Below, piece by piece: positions 42,759 to 52,144 of a stretch of DNA of 64,000 bases; positions within the stretch are counted from its first letter, which is position 1, and the number at the start of each line of letters is the position of its first letter. Location of the stretch: NCBI RefSeq assembly GCF_016745235.1, contig NZ_JAELVM010000001.1, forward strand, positions 943,856-1,007,855, read 5' to 3'. A program made the translations under genes and the position numbers. Source of the stretch: Chryseobacterium endalhagicum. GTDB taxonomy: Bacteria > Bacteroidota > Bacteroidia > Flavobacteriales > Weeksellaceae. Below the pieces are notes generated by a model that saw only the letters and a list, made by a program, of their open reading frames with translations, was not told the origin of the DNA and ran no database searches.

Positions 42759-44093
42759 TTAACCTAAAATCTCAGCCAGCTTTTTCGTCAGATTTCTTCT
42801 TGAAAACTGATCAATATTCTGAGTATTGGCAACAGTACTTCCATCTTTCCACAACTCAAATTTTTCCAGAATAAAATCTTTTACCGCTTTGGCATCTTCA
42901 TATCTGAAATGTTTTCCTGCATTTGTCTCGGCTAAAATCCTTGAAACATCAGCTTCATCGGGACCGAAAGAAATAATCTGCTTTCCGGTTGCCAGATATT
43001 CAAAAATTTTCCCAGGAATAATCCCTTTTGAAGAAGTGCTCGGGAAGTTGGTGATGAGCAGAAGATCTGAACCTGTCATTTCTTCCACGGCTTTATCATG
43101 GGAAATATACCCAAGATTCAGGATATGTTTTTTCAGATTTGAACTTTCAATAGACTGAAGGATTTTATCATCCACTCTTCCTGCAAATTTCAGGGTAAAG
43201 TGGTCTGCAAATTCTTTATTTTCCCTAACCAGTTCATCCAGTACTTTCCAAAGGTTTTCAGGATTCCGGAGCTGCTCCAGGACCCCGATGTAGCTAAGGG
43301 TGAAAGATTGGTTAATTTGCTGATCTGATGATTTGCTGATTGGTCCATCCGTCGTTTCATCTGTCATGCTGAGCGGAGCCGAAGCATCACTTTCATCAAA
43401 ACCATTCGTAATGCAAACTGCATTGGCACCTGCTTTCCTGAAATTTTCTGCATCCGTATAGCTGGTGGCCAGGGTAATATCTGCATTTTTAAAAACAGCA
43501 CTTTCAAGCTGACGGTGTTTCCTGTCAGAACTTTTGGTGAGTTTTAGATGTTTGTAATAAGAAATCTCGGTCCATGGGTCACGGAAGTCCGCAATCCATT
43601 TCAGGTCGGGGAATTTATTTTTAAGTCCAAGGCCGATCATGTGAAGAGAGTGGGGCGGACCGGAAGTCACCACCACATCTATTTTATTTTCTTTCAGGTA
43701 CTGCTCTAAGAATTTAATGGAAGGTTTTACCCAAAATACCCTGGCATCAGGAATGAAAAAGTTTCCCCTTACCCAGATGGAAAGTCTGGATTTCCAGCTT
43801 TGGTTTTTACCGACATCAAATTGTCCTGCTTTGAATTTTTTATTGCTTTTATTCAGCTTTTCTGCCAGCTGGTAAGGTTCCCATATTTTGGTCTTTACCA
43901 TTTCTATATTCCGGGGAACCTCGTTTAAAAGACTTTCATCAAGCAAAGGATAGCTTGGATTTTCAGGGGTGTAGATCACGGGATTCCAGCCGGAATCAGG
44001 CAGATATTTTGCAAACTTCAGCCATCTTTGAACACCAGGACCTCCCGCAGGAGGCCAGTAATAGGTGATGATCAGTATTTTTTTTTGTTCCAT
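42759..44093 (-). CDS. Glycosyltransferase family 4-like protein
   Basis: A 444-residue GT-B protein with N-terminal YYWPPAGGPGVQRW, a central FRDPW, ITNGFD and the C-terminal donor-binding segment KGIIPGKIFEYLATGKQIIS. It probably transfers a sugar from a nucleotide donor during surface polysaccharide synthesis. Between ITNGFDES and FTLSYIGVLEQ about 30 residues (DASAPLSMTDETTDG...) are encoded by intergenic-repeat DNA that has stayed in frame. Likely in one transcript with the YfhO gene upstream (26 bases). Confidence 0.85.
   Translation of the reverse strand: MEQKKILIITYYWPPAGGPGVQRWLKFAKYLPDSGWNPVIYTPENPSYPLLDESLLNEVPRNIEMVKTKIWEPYQLAEKLNKSNKKFKAGQFDVGKNQSWKSRLSIWVRGNFFIPDARVFWVKPSIKFLEQYLKENKIDVVVTSGPPHSLHMIGLGLKNKFPDLKWIADFRDPWTEISYYKHLKLTKSSDRKHRQLESAVFKNADITLATSYTDAENFRKAGANAVCITNGFDESDASAPLSMTDETTDGPISKSSDQQINQSFTLSYIGVLEQLRNPENLWKVLDELVRENKEFADHFTLKFAGRVDDKILQSIESSNLKKHILNLGYISHDKAVEEMTGSDLLLITNFPSTSSKGIIPGKIFEYLATGKQIISFGPDEADVSRILAETNAGKHFRYEDAKAVKDFILEKFELWKDGSTVANTQNIDQFSRRNLTKKLAEILG
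43305..43388. repeat. Intergenic-type repeat inside the glycosyltransferase coding sequence
   Basis: GTCATGCTGAGCGGAGCCGA (start of 43363-43388) is the half-element of the repeat at 42599-42706. Next to it, GATTTGCTGATTGG and TTAATTTGCTGATCTGATG (about 43310-43345) form a second simple repeat. Both are translated in frame. Confidence 0.65.
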
Positions 44094-44119
44094 TAACCTT
44101 GAACAATAAACTTTAAACG

Positions 44120-46660
44120 TTAAACAGTCTGTTCAGCCAACTGTTCTTTTTTCTTATTCTTATTCATCCAGAAAATCCCGAATGCACTCAGCGCGATAAA
44201 CAATCCGAAGCAGAAGAGGGATAACCATTTTCCTTTTTGGATCACTTCTGGTTCAAAGACCATTCTGATGTGATGATTTCCTGCAGGAACATGTACTGCA
44301 CGAAGAAGATAATCCGCTTTGATATAAGGAACCTCTTTTTCATCTACGAACATTTTCCAGCCGTGAGGGTAATAAATTTCAGAAAATACGGCCAGCTGAG
44401 GGGTTTTAGACTGAGATTTAAATTCCAGTTCATTAGGCTGATACTTTGTTAAATTAATAAATGCCTCAGAATCTGTCTGAACCGGTTTGTTAGTGAAATA
44501 TGACTTGTCTGATGAAGCGATAACCGCTGTCTTCTTACTGTCAATTACCCCGATAGATTTAATTTCTTCATCCGGCGTATTCACGAATTTAAGGTCGCTT
44601 ACAAACCATGCATTTCCGTTGGCTTTCGGATTCGGCATAGCCTGAGGTTTTTCAGGTCCTCCCACTACCCAGTATTTGGCGTTAAGAAGGTTAAGGACAT
44701 TCGGTACTTTCACAGAATCCATGGTCTGGAAATATTCATTGATCACGTCATCATATCTTCTCAGTTTTACGGCATGATAACCTCCGATGGACGATTTGAA
44801 ATAAGACGTATTGGTCTCGCTGAATGTTCCTAAAATATTATTGAAAACCCTGTAATGCGTCTTATCTTTCTCAGCAAGGGTTTCAAGGGTTTTATTAACG
44901 TTTACATTGGCTAAAATAGATTCCAGGTTCGGATTTCCTTCTACTTTCTCTGCCAGAAGATCTGAGCTTTCCGTCTGGAACGGATTTTCAGCGAAAACTT
45001 TGTCTACATAATTGGTATCATTCAGATAACGTTTGTTGACTGTCCAAAGATCAAATAAACTCACGGCTCCAATGATGATCAGAGCAATATTCTGGCTCAG
45101 TTTCTTCTTCATGGTCATGAAAAGAACGGCAGCCGTTATCCCAACGTAGATCAATGCCTTGATGGCATCAATTCTGAATAATTTAAATCTTTCCTCAGCA
45201 AGATAATCCAACAGGAATGGCGGGAAATAGGTCTTTTCGCTATCGGTATAAAAACCAAGCAGTGATTTTCCGAAAAGCAGAAGGATCAGTAAAAGTCCTA
45301 AAGTTCCTCCGCTTACATACATAAGGATTTTCTTTTTGTATTCTTCGGTCAGTTTTTCATCAGTAAAGAATCTGTAGATCCCGATCACAGCAATTAACGG
45401 GAATAATAGTTCCACTACCACCAATATAGAAGAAGGGGCTCTGAATTTGCTGTAAAAAGGAACATAATCAATGAAGAGATCAGACAGCGGCATAAAGTTG
45501 CTTCCCCATGCCAGCAAAACGGTCAGAATGGAAGCGCCCAGAATCCAGTAACGGTATTTTTTCCAGGCAAAGAAAAATCCTAATAACGCAAGGAAACATA
45601 CTACAGCACCCTGATAGGCAGGACCGGATGTTCCGGGTTGGTCTCCCCAATAGGTTACTCCATTGAATCCTTTTGAAATTCTGTCCATTTCAGCCTGTGA
45701 ACCTACGTTTTCCTGGATAAGTTCCTGCACCCTGTTCATCATTTCTTTGGCTTCCGGTTCCTGGCTTCCGCCACCCATCAGTCTTGGAATGAAAAGGTTC
45801 AGCGTTTCCAGTTTTCCATAGCTCCACATCAGAATGCTGGTTTTATCCATTCCTGATTTTCCTGAAGTATGGCTGTCATTCGTCAGAATCTGCTTTCCAC
45901 GTACGGTTTCTTTGATGTATTCGGAATTGGCCATGATCCTTTGAGAGTTCATTCCAACACCGATTGCGCATGAAGCGGCAATAATTCCTGATGAAATAAG
46001 AAAATGCTTCATCGGAATTTTTTTCTGGATCGCTCTTACCAGCTCGGACAGGAATAAAAATCCTAAGGCAAGGAAAAGGTAATACGTCATCTGCGGGTGG
46101 TTCGCTGCAATCTGAAGCCCCATAAAGAGGGTAGTGGCAATGAATCCCCAGATATACTGTTTCCTTATATAAACCAATATAATTCCGGCTAAAAGCGGTG
46201 CAAAATATTCTATCGTATTGACCTTACCATTATGGCCGGCCGCAATAATAATATAAAAATAGGTGGATAAACCGAAGAAAGTAGCGCCCAGTAAAGCGTA
46301 TTTCCAGTTTCTGACGGTTACCATTCCAAGGAAGAAGAATCCTGCAAACAGCAGGAACAGATAATTCACCGGTCTTGGCAGGAAATTCAGGTTTCTGTCT
46401 ATCTGCTTGATGATGTCGCCTTTGAACTGGCTTCCCATCTGATAAGTAGGCATCCCGCCAAACATGGAATCACTCCAGTAGGTTTCATTTCCGGTATCGG
46501 CTCTGTAGTCCAGGAGTTCTTTTGCGCCTCCTCTGTACTGTACGATATCATGCTGAAAAAGTTGTTTCCCTGAAAAAACAGGAGTGGAGTATAAAAATGC
46601 TAAAACTATAAATACAACTAATGAAATTGCAATATAAATTAAGTTTTTATTTTTAGCCAT
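44120..46660 (-). CDS. YfhO-family membrane protein
   Basis: An 846-residue protein with about 13 hydrophobic spans, a periplasmic loop after span 1 (YWSDSMFGGMPTYQ), and a large C-terminal soluble domain (SYFKSSIGGYHAVKLRRYDD, FSEIYYPHGWKMFVDEKEVP) before a final span. These are hallmarks of YfhO proteins, which resemble GT-C glycosyltransferases; in Firmicutes YfhO glycosylates lipoteichoic acid. The substrate here is unknown. Operon with the GT4 gene downstream. Confidence 0.88.
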   Translation of the reverse strand: MAKNKNLIYIAISLVVFIVLAFLYSTPVFSGKQLFQHDIVQYRGGAKELLDYRADTGNETYWSDSMFGGMPTYQMGSQFKGDIIKQIDRNLNFLPRPVNYLFLLFAGFFFLGMVTVRNWKYALLGATFFGLSTYFYIIIAAGHNGKVNTIEYFAPLLAGIILVYIRKQYIWGFIATTLFMGLQIAANHPQMTYYLFLALGFLFLSELVRAIQKKIPMKHFLISSGIIAASCAIGVGMNSQRIMANSEYIKETVRGKQILTNDSHTSGKSGMDKTSILMWSYGKLETLNLFIPRLMGGGSQEPEAKEMMNRVQELIQENVGSQAEMDRISKGFNGVTYWGDQPGTSGPAYQGAVVCFLALLGFFFAWKKYRYWILGASILTVLLAWGSNFMPLSDLFIDYVPFYSKFRAPSSILVVVELLFPLIAVIGIYRFFTDEKLTEEYKKKILMYVSGGTLGLLLILLLFGKSLLGFYTDSEKTYFPPFLLDYLAEERFKLFRIDAIKALIYVGITAAVLFMTMKKKLSQNIALIIIGAVSLFDLWTVNKRYLNDTNYVDKVFAENPFQTESSDLLAEKVEGNPNLESILANVNVNKTLETLAEKDKTHYRVFNNILGTFSETNTSYFKSSIGGYHAVKLRRYDDVINEYFQTMDSVKVPNVLNLLNAKYWVVGGPEKPQAMPNPKANGNAWFVSDLKFVNTPDEEIKSIGVIDSKKTAVIASSDKSYFTNKPVQTDSEAFINLTKYQPNELEFKSQSKTPQLAVFSEIYYPHGWKMFVDEKEVPYIKADYLLRAVHVPAGNHHIRMVFEPEVIQKGKWLSLFCFGLFIALSAFGIFWMNKNKKKEQLAEQTV

Positions 46661-46690
46661 GCTGGTTATTATCTTTTATTTCTTGGAATT

Positions 46691-46918
46691 TTACCTTTTG
46701 TTGTTACTTTCTTTTACCTCTTCATAGTCAACTGTTTCCGCATCCCAGTTGAGGTTCTGTTTATTCTTGCTTGCATTGTGAAGATCCTGCTGCCCGTTAT
46801 TGTTCTTATGGTTATTGAATCTGTAGCTGTAAAAAGTTTTAAAGAAAACCCTTTTCAGAATATTCCACACAAAGAAAATAATAATGGCTGCGAGTACTAA
46901 TTCAAGAATGTACTTCAT
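46691..46918 (-). CDS. DUF4834-type small membrane protein
   Basis: 75 residues: one hydrophobic span (ILELVLAAIIIFFVWNIL), then a basic aromatic turn KRVFFKTFYSYRF, then a polar Asn/Lys-rich tail ending DAETVDYEEVKE. This layout and the ending match DUF4834 proteins of Bacteroidota. It lies 30 bases upstream of the YfhO gene on the same strand. Function unknown. Confidence 0.75.
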   Translation of the reverse strand: MKYILELVLAAIIIFFVWNILKRVFFKTFYSYRFNNHKNNNGQQDLHNASKNKQNLNWDAETVDYEEVKESNNKR

Positions 46919-46959
46919 AATTTCTAATTTAAATTAAAAGCTTTTTAAAGTGTGTTTCA

Positions 46960-47099
46960 CTGTTAAGAGTTGCTGGTTGTCAGTTGCTGGTTATTTGTGA
47001 ATTTATAATATTCATCAAACACTAAAACTCTCTAACCCTAAAACGCTCTCACTCTCCAACTCTCCAGCTCCCAAACACACTCTAAAACTCCGTTATTTC
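46960..47099. repeat. Short-word intergenic repeats
   Basis: TTGCTGGTTGTCAGTTGCTGG, then CTAACCCTAAAACGCTCTCACTCTCC-type pyrimidine words, the reverse-strand equivalent of GAGTTTGAGAGTTTTAGGGG at 40433-40841. No gene. Confidence 0.5.
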
Positions 47100-47101
47100 A
47101 A

Positions 47102-48151
47102 TTATTTTGCAGAAGGATTTACCATCACAGAAGACTTGGAGATGCTTTTCATAGACTGGGATTGTTTTCCGTCTGAAATAGTCTCGATCTGTGTAGTTTT
47201 TACATCAATATTCTGGTTGGTGATCCATCCTGTACTTTGGTCAAACTTAATGGTTCCGTTCTGTGCAAGCTCGCTGCTCAGACTGTGGGTGATAGGCCCC
47301 TGGGTTTTCTTTTCTGTCTTTTTAGGAATTCCTCCGGTAACAGAAATCTCGGCAGCTCCGTTTCCTACGCTTTTCAAAATGTAGTTTGAAGTTACTTTAA
47401 GGGTTCCGCTGGCGTCCGCATTTTCGGAAATGGTCCATTTTTCTCCTATTTTTACTCCTTTTTTAGGAATAATCGTTAAGTTCTTATTCAGCTGGTCTTT
47501 CAGTACTTTCTCATTGAAAGTTTCTTTAAGGCTGGCTACAACACTGGCTTTCTGGTTGGCATCCTTGATCAGGGTTCCTACCGCATTGGTTACTTTGGTA
47601 TATACCGCATCAAAACCTGTAATGGAGATCACATTTCCTTTCGTGTCCATTTTCATGTTAAGTTTGTTTCCGGTAAGCGCTTTGTTGATATTCCAGATCA
47701 TTTTAAGATCATCTTCTTTTGGAATAGCCAATTTGGTATCCACTACCACTGTTTTGCCCTGTGCATTCTGTGAATTTCTTTTAGCCACAAGATTAAGGGT
47801 CATGTCATATACATTTCCTTTGATATCGTTTACAACGAAATTCATTTCATCTGTAGACTCACTTGTTGCAGTAATGGTTTTTCCCTGAGGATCTTCCATG
47901 GTTTTAACGTCTCTCTGATACGTGGTAAGAGGATACGTCTTCCCCTTTTCCAGTTTAAAGGTCTGAGTGAAAACTCCCGCAGAATCTTTAATGGCAGGGT
48001 TTTTCGCTACTTTGGCTACAGAATCGGCAGGAACTTCCACAGTAACTGTTTTTCCTGTTTTAGGATCTACTTTAGTGATGGTTGCTGTTTCTTTTTTACA
48101 AGATACTAAAGCTATAGATGAGATAAGCATTAATGCTGCTACGTTTTTCAT
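47102..48151 (-). CDS. Lipoprotein of the DUF6263 type
   Basis: About 349 residues from the ATG at 48151 (MKNVAALMLISSIALVSC|KK, lipobox); the longer frame from 48220 adds 23 residues in front of the signal peptide. The mature part is beta-rich with KGKTYPLTTYQRDVKTM, VYDMTLNLVAKRNSQ, KMDTKGNVISITGFD and KKGVKIGEKWTIS, as in DUF6263 proteins (family name from memory). Role unknown, probably periplasmic or surface. Confidence 0.75.
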   Translation of the reverse strand: MKNVAALMLISSIALVSCKKETATITKVDPKTGKTVTVEVPADSVAKVAKNPAIKDSAGVFTQTFKLEKGKTYPLTTYQRDVKTMEDPQGKTITATSESTDEMNFVVNDIKGNVYDMTLNLVAKRNSQNAQGKTVVVDTKLAIPKEDDLKMIWNINKALTGNKLNMKMDTKGNVISITGFDAVYTKVTNAVGTLIKDANQKASVVASLKETFNEKVLKDQLNKNLTIIPKKGVKIGEKWTISENADASGTLKVTSNYILKSVGNGAAEISVTGGIPKKTEKKTQGPITHSLSSELAQNGTIKFDQSTGWITNQNIDVKTTQIETISDGKQSQSMKSISKSSVMVNPSAK

Positions 48152-48247
48152 TCGAATTTTTTTAAATTTAAATTGTACTGATATTCCTGTTCTTTGTATC
48201 AATAACGATACCATAAACATCAGCCTGAAATACCCGTGTCCGGCTGA

Positions 48248-48997
48248 TTAAGGATTCGGAACTGCTGTGATTTTCTGTCTTACGGCTTCATATAAAATGG
48301 CTCCGCAGGCTACAGAAACATTCAGAGACTGTGTTTTTCCCTCAATAGGAAGTTTTATTTTTTCATCCGAATGATGCATCACTTCTTTTGAAATTCCGGT
48401 TTCTTCATTACCCATCACAATTGCGCAAGGTTCTGTGAAATTCACATCATAGATCAGTTTCTGAGCTTTTTCAGTAGCTGCAAATACAGAAATACCGCTC
48501 TGCTGAAGGAAATCTACCGCATGGGCAAGATTAGGTTCCTTACAGATTTTAATATTGTAAAGTGCTCCAGCAGATGTTTTAATAGCATCAGAGTTGATGG
48601 GTGCTGCTCCTTTTTCCGGAAGAATAATAGCATCTACTCCCACACATTCTGCGGTTCTGCAGATCGCTCCAAAGTTTCTCACATCTGTCAGTCTGTCAAG
48701 AATCAGTAGAAAAGGTGTTTTTCCTTCTTCAAATAACTGAGGAACAAGATCTTCCACTCTGTGAAACGGAACGTCAGAAATAAAAGCAACCACTCCCTGG
48801 TGGTTTTTTCTGGTAAAACGGTTCAGTTTTTCAATCGGAACATAGTTGGGACGAATTTTATTTTTAGCTAAAATGGTTTTCAGCTCAGCATAAATAGGAC
48901 CCTGAAGTGCATTCTGCACAAAGATCTTGTCAATTGTTTTTCCTGCTTCTATGGCTTCAATCACGGGACGCAGCCCGAAAATAAAATCGTCTTTCAT
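48248..48997 (-). CDS. rlmB: 23S rRNA 2'-O-methyltransferase of the SpoU/TrmH type (RlmB-like)
   Basis: About 249 residues from Met at 48997 (MKDDFIFGLRPVIEAIEAG); an upstream Met at 49033 is possible. The N-terminal substrate-binding domain is followed by the SPOUT core: LLILDRLTDVRNFGAICRTA, IVMGNEETGIS and LPIEGKTQSLNVSVACGAIL (knot). RlmB methylates G2251 of 23S rRNA; the exact site is inferred from similarity. Confidence 0.88.
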   Translation of the reverse strand: MKDDFIFGLRPVIEAIEAGKTIDKIFVQNALQGPIYAELKTILAKNKIRPNYVPIEKLNRFTRKNHQGVVAFISDVPFHRVEDLVPQLFEEGKTPFLLILDRLTDVRNFGAICRTAECVGVDAIILPEKGAAPINSDAIKTSAGALYNIKICKEPNLAHAVDFLQQSGISVFAATEKAQKLIYDVNFTEPCAIVMGNEETGISKEVMHHSDEKIKLPIEGKTQSLNVSVACGAILYEAVRQKITAVPNP

Positions 48998-49017
48998 TGA
49001 AAATGTATTATAAATTA

Positions 49018-49112
49018 TATGGTGAATGGTCAAGGGTGAATTATACTTCGTAAGTCAATTTTTTTGGAGGCTGTTTTTATTCACAATTGCCCATTGACTT
49101 GCGCAGCAAATA
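49018..49112. repeat. Dispersed repeat copy (TTCACAATTG / TGACTTGCGCAGCA family)
   Basis: GGTGAATGGTCAAGGGTGAATT and TTCACAATTGCCCATTGACTTGCGCAGCAA form an imperfect inverted pair of the family also seen at 2545, 5156 and 53441. Confidence 0.6.
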
Positions 49113-49116
49113 CTCA

Positions 49117-49590
49117 CTATCTTCCACTTTCACCCAATATCGCTCTTTTTTGTGCCATGATGTAGCCGTAATGAAGGCTTTCATGCATATTGTTGAAGAT
49201 GATGGCATCCTGGATGCTTTTCAGATCCATCCCGAAACTTGTGGTGTATGGAGTGTAGTCCGAAAAGAAGTCGCTGTCATAATCTTTCATCAAAATCTTT
49301 GAAGTTTCGGTGAGTAAGAACTCAAGGTCTTCCACTTCAGATTTTTGTACACTCAGGTTTGGAAGCGTGCCTTTTTTGTAGGTTTCAATCCAGTATTTAT
49401 CTATTCTGAACGGATTTCCGCTCAGATAATAATGCAGCAGCTGCTGGGTAGCAACCGTATGCGCAATATTCCAGTACATATTATTGTTGAAACCATCGGG
49501 AATCAGCAAAAGATCTTCGTGGGAAGTGTTCTGCAGGATGCCTAAAAGGTTCTTTCTCACCTGTCTGTGTGCTTGAAAATGATAATTCAT
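49117..49590 (-). CDS. DinB-like four-helix protein
   Basis: 157 residues, mostly helical, with three spaced histidines expected to bind a metal: AHTVAT (first helix pair), and NNMHESLHYGYIM near the C-terminus. This matches the DinB/YfiT-like superfamily, some of which are bacillithiol-dependent S-transferases, which would go with ypdA in this window. Enzymatic role is not shown. Confidence 0.8.
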   Translation of the reverse strand: MNYHFQAHRQVRKNLLGILQNTSHEDLLLIPDGFNNNMYWNIAHTVATQQLLHYYLSGNPFRIDKYWIETYKKGTLPNLSVQKSEVEDLEFLLTETSKILMKDYDSDFFSDYTPYTTSFGMDLKSIQDAIIFNNMHESLHYGYIMAQKRAILGESGR

Positions 49591-49781
49591 TTTGCAAAAT
49601 TTTTAATCACCAAAAATAGTTTAATAAACTGGAAATGACAATTTTTTGAATGAAGGATTAAAGCAAAAATTTTTAAGGCATTAAAAACGGAAGAGATTAC
49701 TATCCTGTTTTAATGAAAATTTTCTCCTGAATAATAAGTTTTTAATAAAATCTGGATAGAAACTGCGGTAGAAATGGAGAG

Positions 49782-50460
49782 GGTTTTGTTAAACGCAAAA
49801 CTTTAAGAGCATACTTTATATTATAGGAAAAATCAACAAGTTGATTTGATTAAGCGGACGGTTATCCATACACCTTCATCAGCAGCGCAGCTGCCCTCCT
49901 TTGCAAACCTTAAAGTAGAACACATTTTTCAAAAAACTTTGCGTTTTAGAAAGAATAATATCAACAAATAATAAGTTTTGAAAGAAGATTAGGATAATAT
50001 ATACAGTAAAGATGGGTAAGGTTTTGTTAAACGCAAAGTTTTAAGATCATACTTTATATTCTAGGAAAGCAAAGCTAAGAATCAACAAGTTGATTTGATT
50101 AAGCGGACGGTTATCCATACAGCTTCATCAGCAGCGCAGCTGCCTTCCTTTGCAAACCTTAAAGTAGAACACATTTTTCAAAAAACTTTGCGTTTTAGAA
50201 AGAATAATATCAACAAATAATAAGTTTTGAAAGAAAATTAGGATAATATATACAGTAAAGATGGGTAGGGTTTTGTTAAACGCAAAGATTTTAAGATCAT
50301 ACTTTATATTCTTGGAAAGCAAAGGTAAGAATCAATTGAAATTGATTCGATGAAGCGTATGGGTAAAATGTTTGCTTGTTCAGCTGTGCAGCCACGCCTC
50401 TTCGTTTTCCCTAAAGCTAAGAGGCAGAGCTGGAAAATCTTTGTGTTAAAAAATATAACA
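49782..50460. repeat. Tandem array of a 238-249 bp repeat, three copies
   Basis: Copy 1 is 49782-50019, copy 2 50020-50268 (11 extra bases) and copy 3 50269 to about 50460 (diverged). Each starts GGTTTTGTTAAACGCAAAG and ends with its complement CTTTGCGTTTTAG plus an AT tail, so each unit has terminal inverted repeats. The block GCGCAGC[CT]GCC...CTTTG...CTTAAA...AAAACTTTGCGTT is shared with the array at 28283-29675. The rest of the gap 49591-49781 shows nothing recognisable. Confidence 0.8.
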
Positions 50461-50464
50461 AAAT

Positions 50465-50498
50465 AAGCCCTTCCTATGAATAATCAAAGAAAGGGCTT
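50465..50498 (-). terminator. Hairpin terminator of the PNGase F-like gene
   Basis: Stem AAGCCCTT / AAGGGCTT with an 18-base loop, downstream of the minus-strand stop at 50529; T-rich on the minus strand after the stem. Confidence 0.5.
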
Positions 50499-50528
50499 GT
50501 ATAGTTTTCAGATCAGAAGATTAAAATT

Positions 50529-51863
50529 TTACTTTTTAATGATTTTATGTTTAAAAGTTATTCCATCCTTCAGAACAATATTTAAAAAGTAAACACCTGG
50601 CGTATATGGCGAAAGATCTATTCCGTTTTTGCCATAGTTTTCGGATAATTTTCTTCCGTCGATCCCGAAAAGACTGATTGAAACCACATCTGCCTTCGAT
50701 TTTACATTAACGAAATCAGCCGTAGGATTTGGATAAATGCTTACATCCACTGTTTTTACATCCTTTACCCCCAAAGCTGCATTGCTTTTACCCTGCATAT
50801 AAACGGAAAGATAAACATCTCCCTGCTGCTGGTTGAAAACAGCCGTTGGTATGGTATGTTTCAAAGTGTGATTTCCCGCTGCTATTGTTGGCATACTGAA
50901 TCCTCTGATAGGAACAGAATTTCCTGGACACCAGTTGTTCCATGAAGTCCATCCCGCAAGTGTTCTAGGAGTGGCACCGTAAATTCCATTACCCTGTGTG
51001 TTATACACTCTGAAGGGTTCGCATGAAATTCCTCCCGGCGTATACGTCAGCATCTGTACATCATCTATATAGGTATAATTTTGTCTTCTTACATATTCTT
51101 CACCGCCGCTGTTGGCGCCATGAGGAGTAGAAATTACATAGAAACGGGCATTGGTAACAGCATTAGGCAGATTGAAGCTGACAATCCTTACTGTTTCTCC
51201 CGTAACATCGGTGCTGTTATAGTTATTTAGTTTATTATAGGTTAAGATAGGTGCCAGCGTGTTGAAATCTGTTGCCGTTGCTCCTGAATCTGTGGAGAAG
51301 AAGTTCAGGGTTCCTGCAAACACATCGTTTCTGCCGCTGCATCCTGCCACCTCATTCTGTGCAGCATAAGGAACACCGAAAACATCCAGTTCCATATACA
51401 TATCATGGGTGGTACGCAAAGCTGTATCATGAAATATGCTGTACAAATTGCTTAAATCATAGGTGAAGGGAACTTCCAGCGGTGAACGGTTTTTGTTCAT
51501 AAACGGAGTGATATACCTGCCTACTTCGATTCTCTTTACATCGGCATCATTGACCGTATAAGTGGGTTGGTTTTTGGGAACCATCGCCAGAAACACACTT
51601 CCCAGACGGTCATAGTTATCACACAAAGCTCCGATAGTTACCCTCATGGCAATTTTTGCTTTAAAAGAGTTGAGCTCCGCATCAGTAAGTTTCCTTGCGT
51701 ATCTGGTATTGGAAAGCCGGATTAAACCAGGAGGAACAGGATGGGATACTGTGGGTGCATAACCGTCATAATAAACAGCCTGTGAAATCACGTCGATCCT
51801 GTTGGTCTGTGATTTAAAGAGTCCTGCAAAAAGAATACTCAGAAAAAATAGCTTTTTGTACAT
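50529..51863 (-). CDS. PNGase F-related secreted protein with type A T9SS sorting domain
   Basis: A 444-residue protein with signal peptide (MYKKLFFLSILFAGLFKSQ). The body resembles peptide-N-glycosidase F of Elizabethkingia: CDNYDRLGSVFLAM (D85, like the catalytic Asp region), EVGRYITPF, HGANSGGEEYVRR (E255/E256, like the catalytic Glu region) and GWTSWNNWCPGNSVPIR. The last 75 residues (VDVSIYPNPTADFVNV ... KHKIIKK) are a type A sorting domain for export by the type IX system. It may remove N-glycans from glycoproteins outside the cell; activity is inferred from conserved residues. Confidence 0.8.
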   Translation of the reverse strand: MYKKLFFLSILFAGLFKSQTNRIDVISQAVYYDGYAPTVSHPVPPGLIRLSNTRYARKLTDAELNSFKAKIAMRVTIGALCDNYDRLGSVFLAMVPKNQPTYTVNDADVKRIEVGRYITPFMNKNRSPLEVPFTYDLSNLYSIFHDTALRTTHDMYMELDVFGVPYAAQNEVAGCSGRNDVFAGTLNFFSTDSGATATDFNTLAPILTYNKLNNYNSTDVTGETVRIVSFNLPNAVTNARFYVISTPHGANSGGEEYVRRQNYTYIDDVQMLTYTPGGISCEPFRVYNTQGNGIYGATPRTLAGWTSWNNWCPGNSVPIRGFSMPTIAAGNHTLKHTIPTAVFNQQQGDVYLSVYMQGKSNAALGVKDVKTVDVSIYPNPTADFVNVKSKADVVSISLFGIDGRKLSENYGKNGIDLSPYTPGVYFLNIVLKDGITFKHKIIKK

Positions 51864-52144
51864 ATTACTAGCATTTGATACAAATATATTAAAATATATG
51901 GTTTAATTTGATTTTGTGTATTATATTTTTAAAATAAACCTTTGTTTGTTGTTGATTATGTAAAATTAATTGAAATTAAAGTGTATTTTTTTAATGTAAA
52001 ATGACAAAATTGATTATTTTTATACATTACTTGTTAATTTTTGATTTAAACCATTAATATCTGTAATTAATTCATCAGATTTGTTATAAAAGTTAAATTT
52101 TTATATTTAAATTAGCAACGCATTCTGCATTGAATTTATTGATT

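Noticed and set aside
49782..50460. CRISPR array or rRNA fragment
   Set aside because: Units of about 240 bp are repeated whole, with terminal inverted repeats; no spacer pattern and no rRNA signature.
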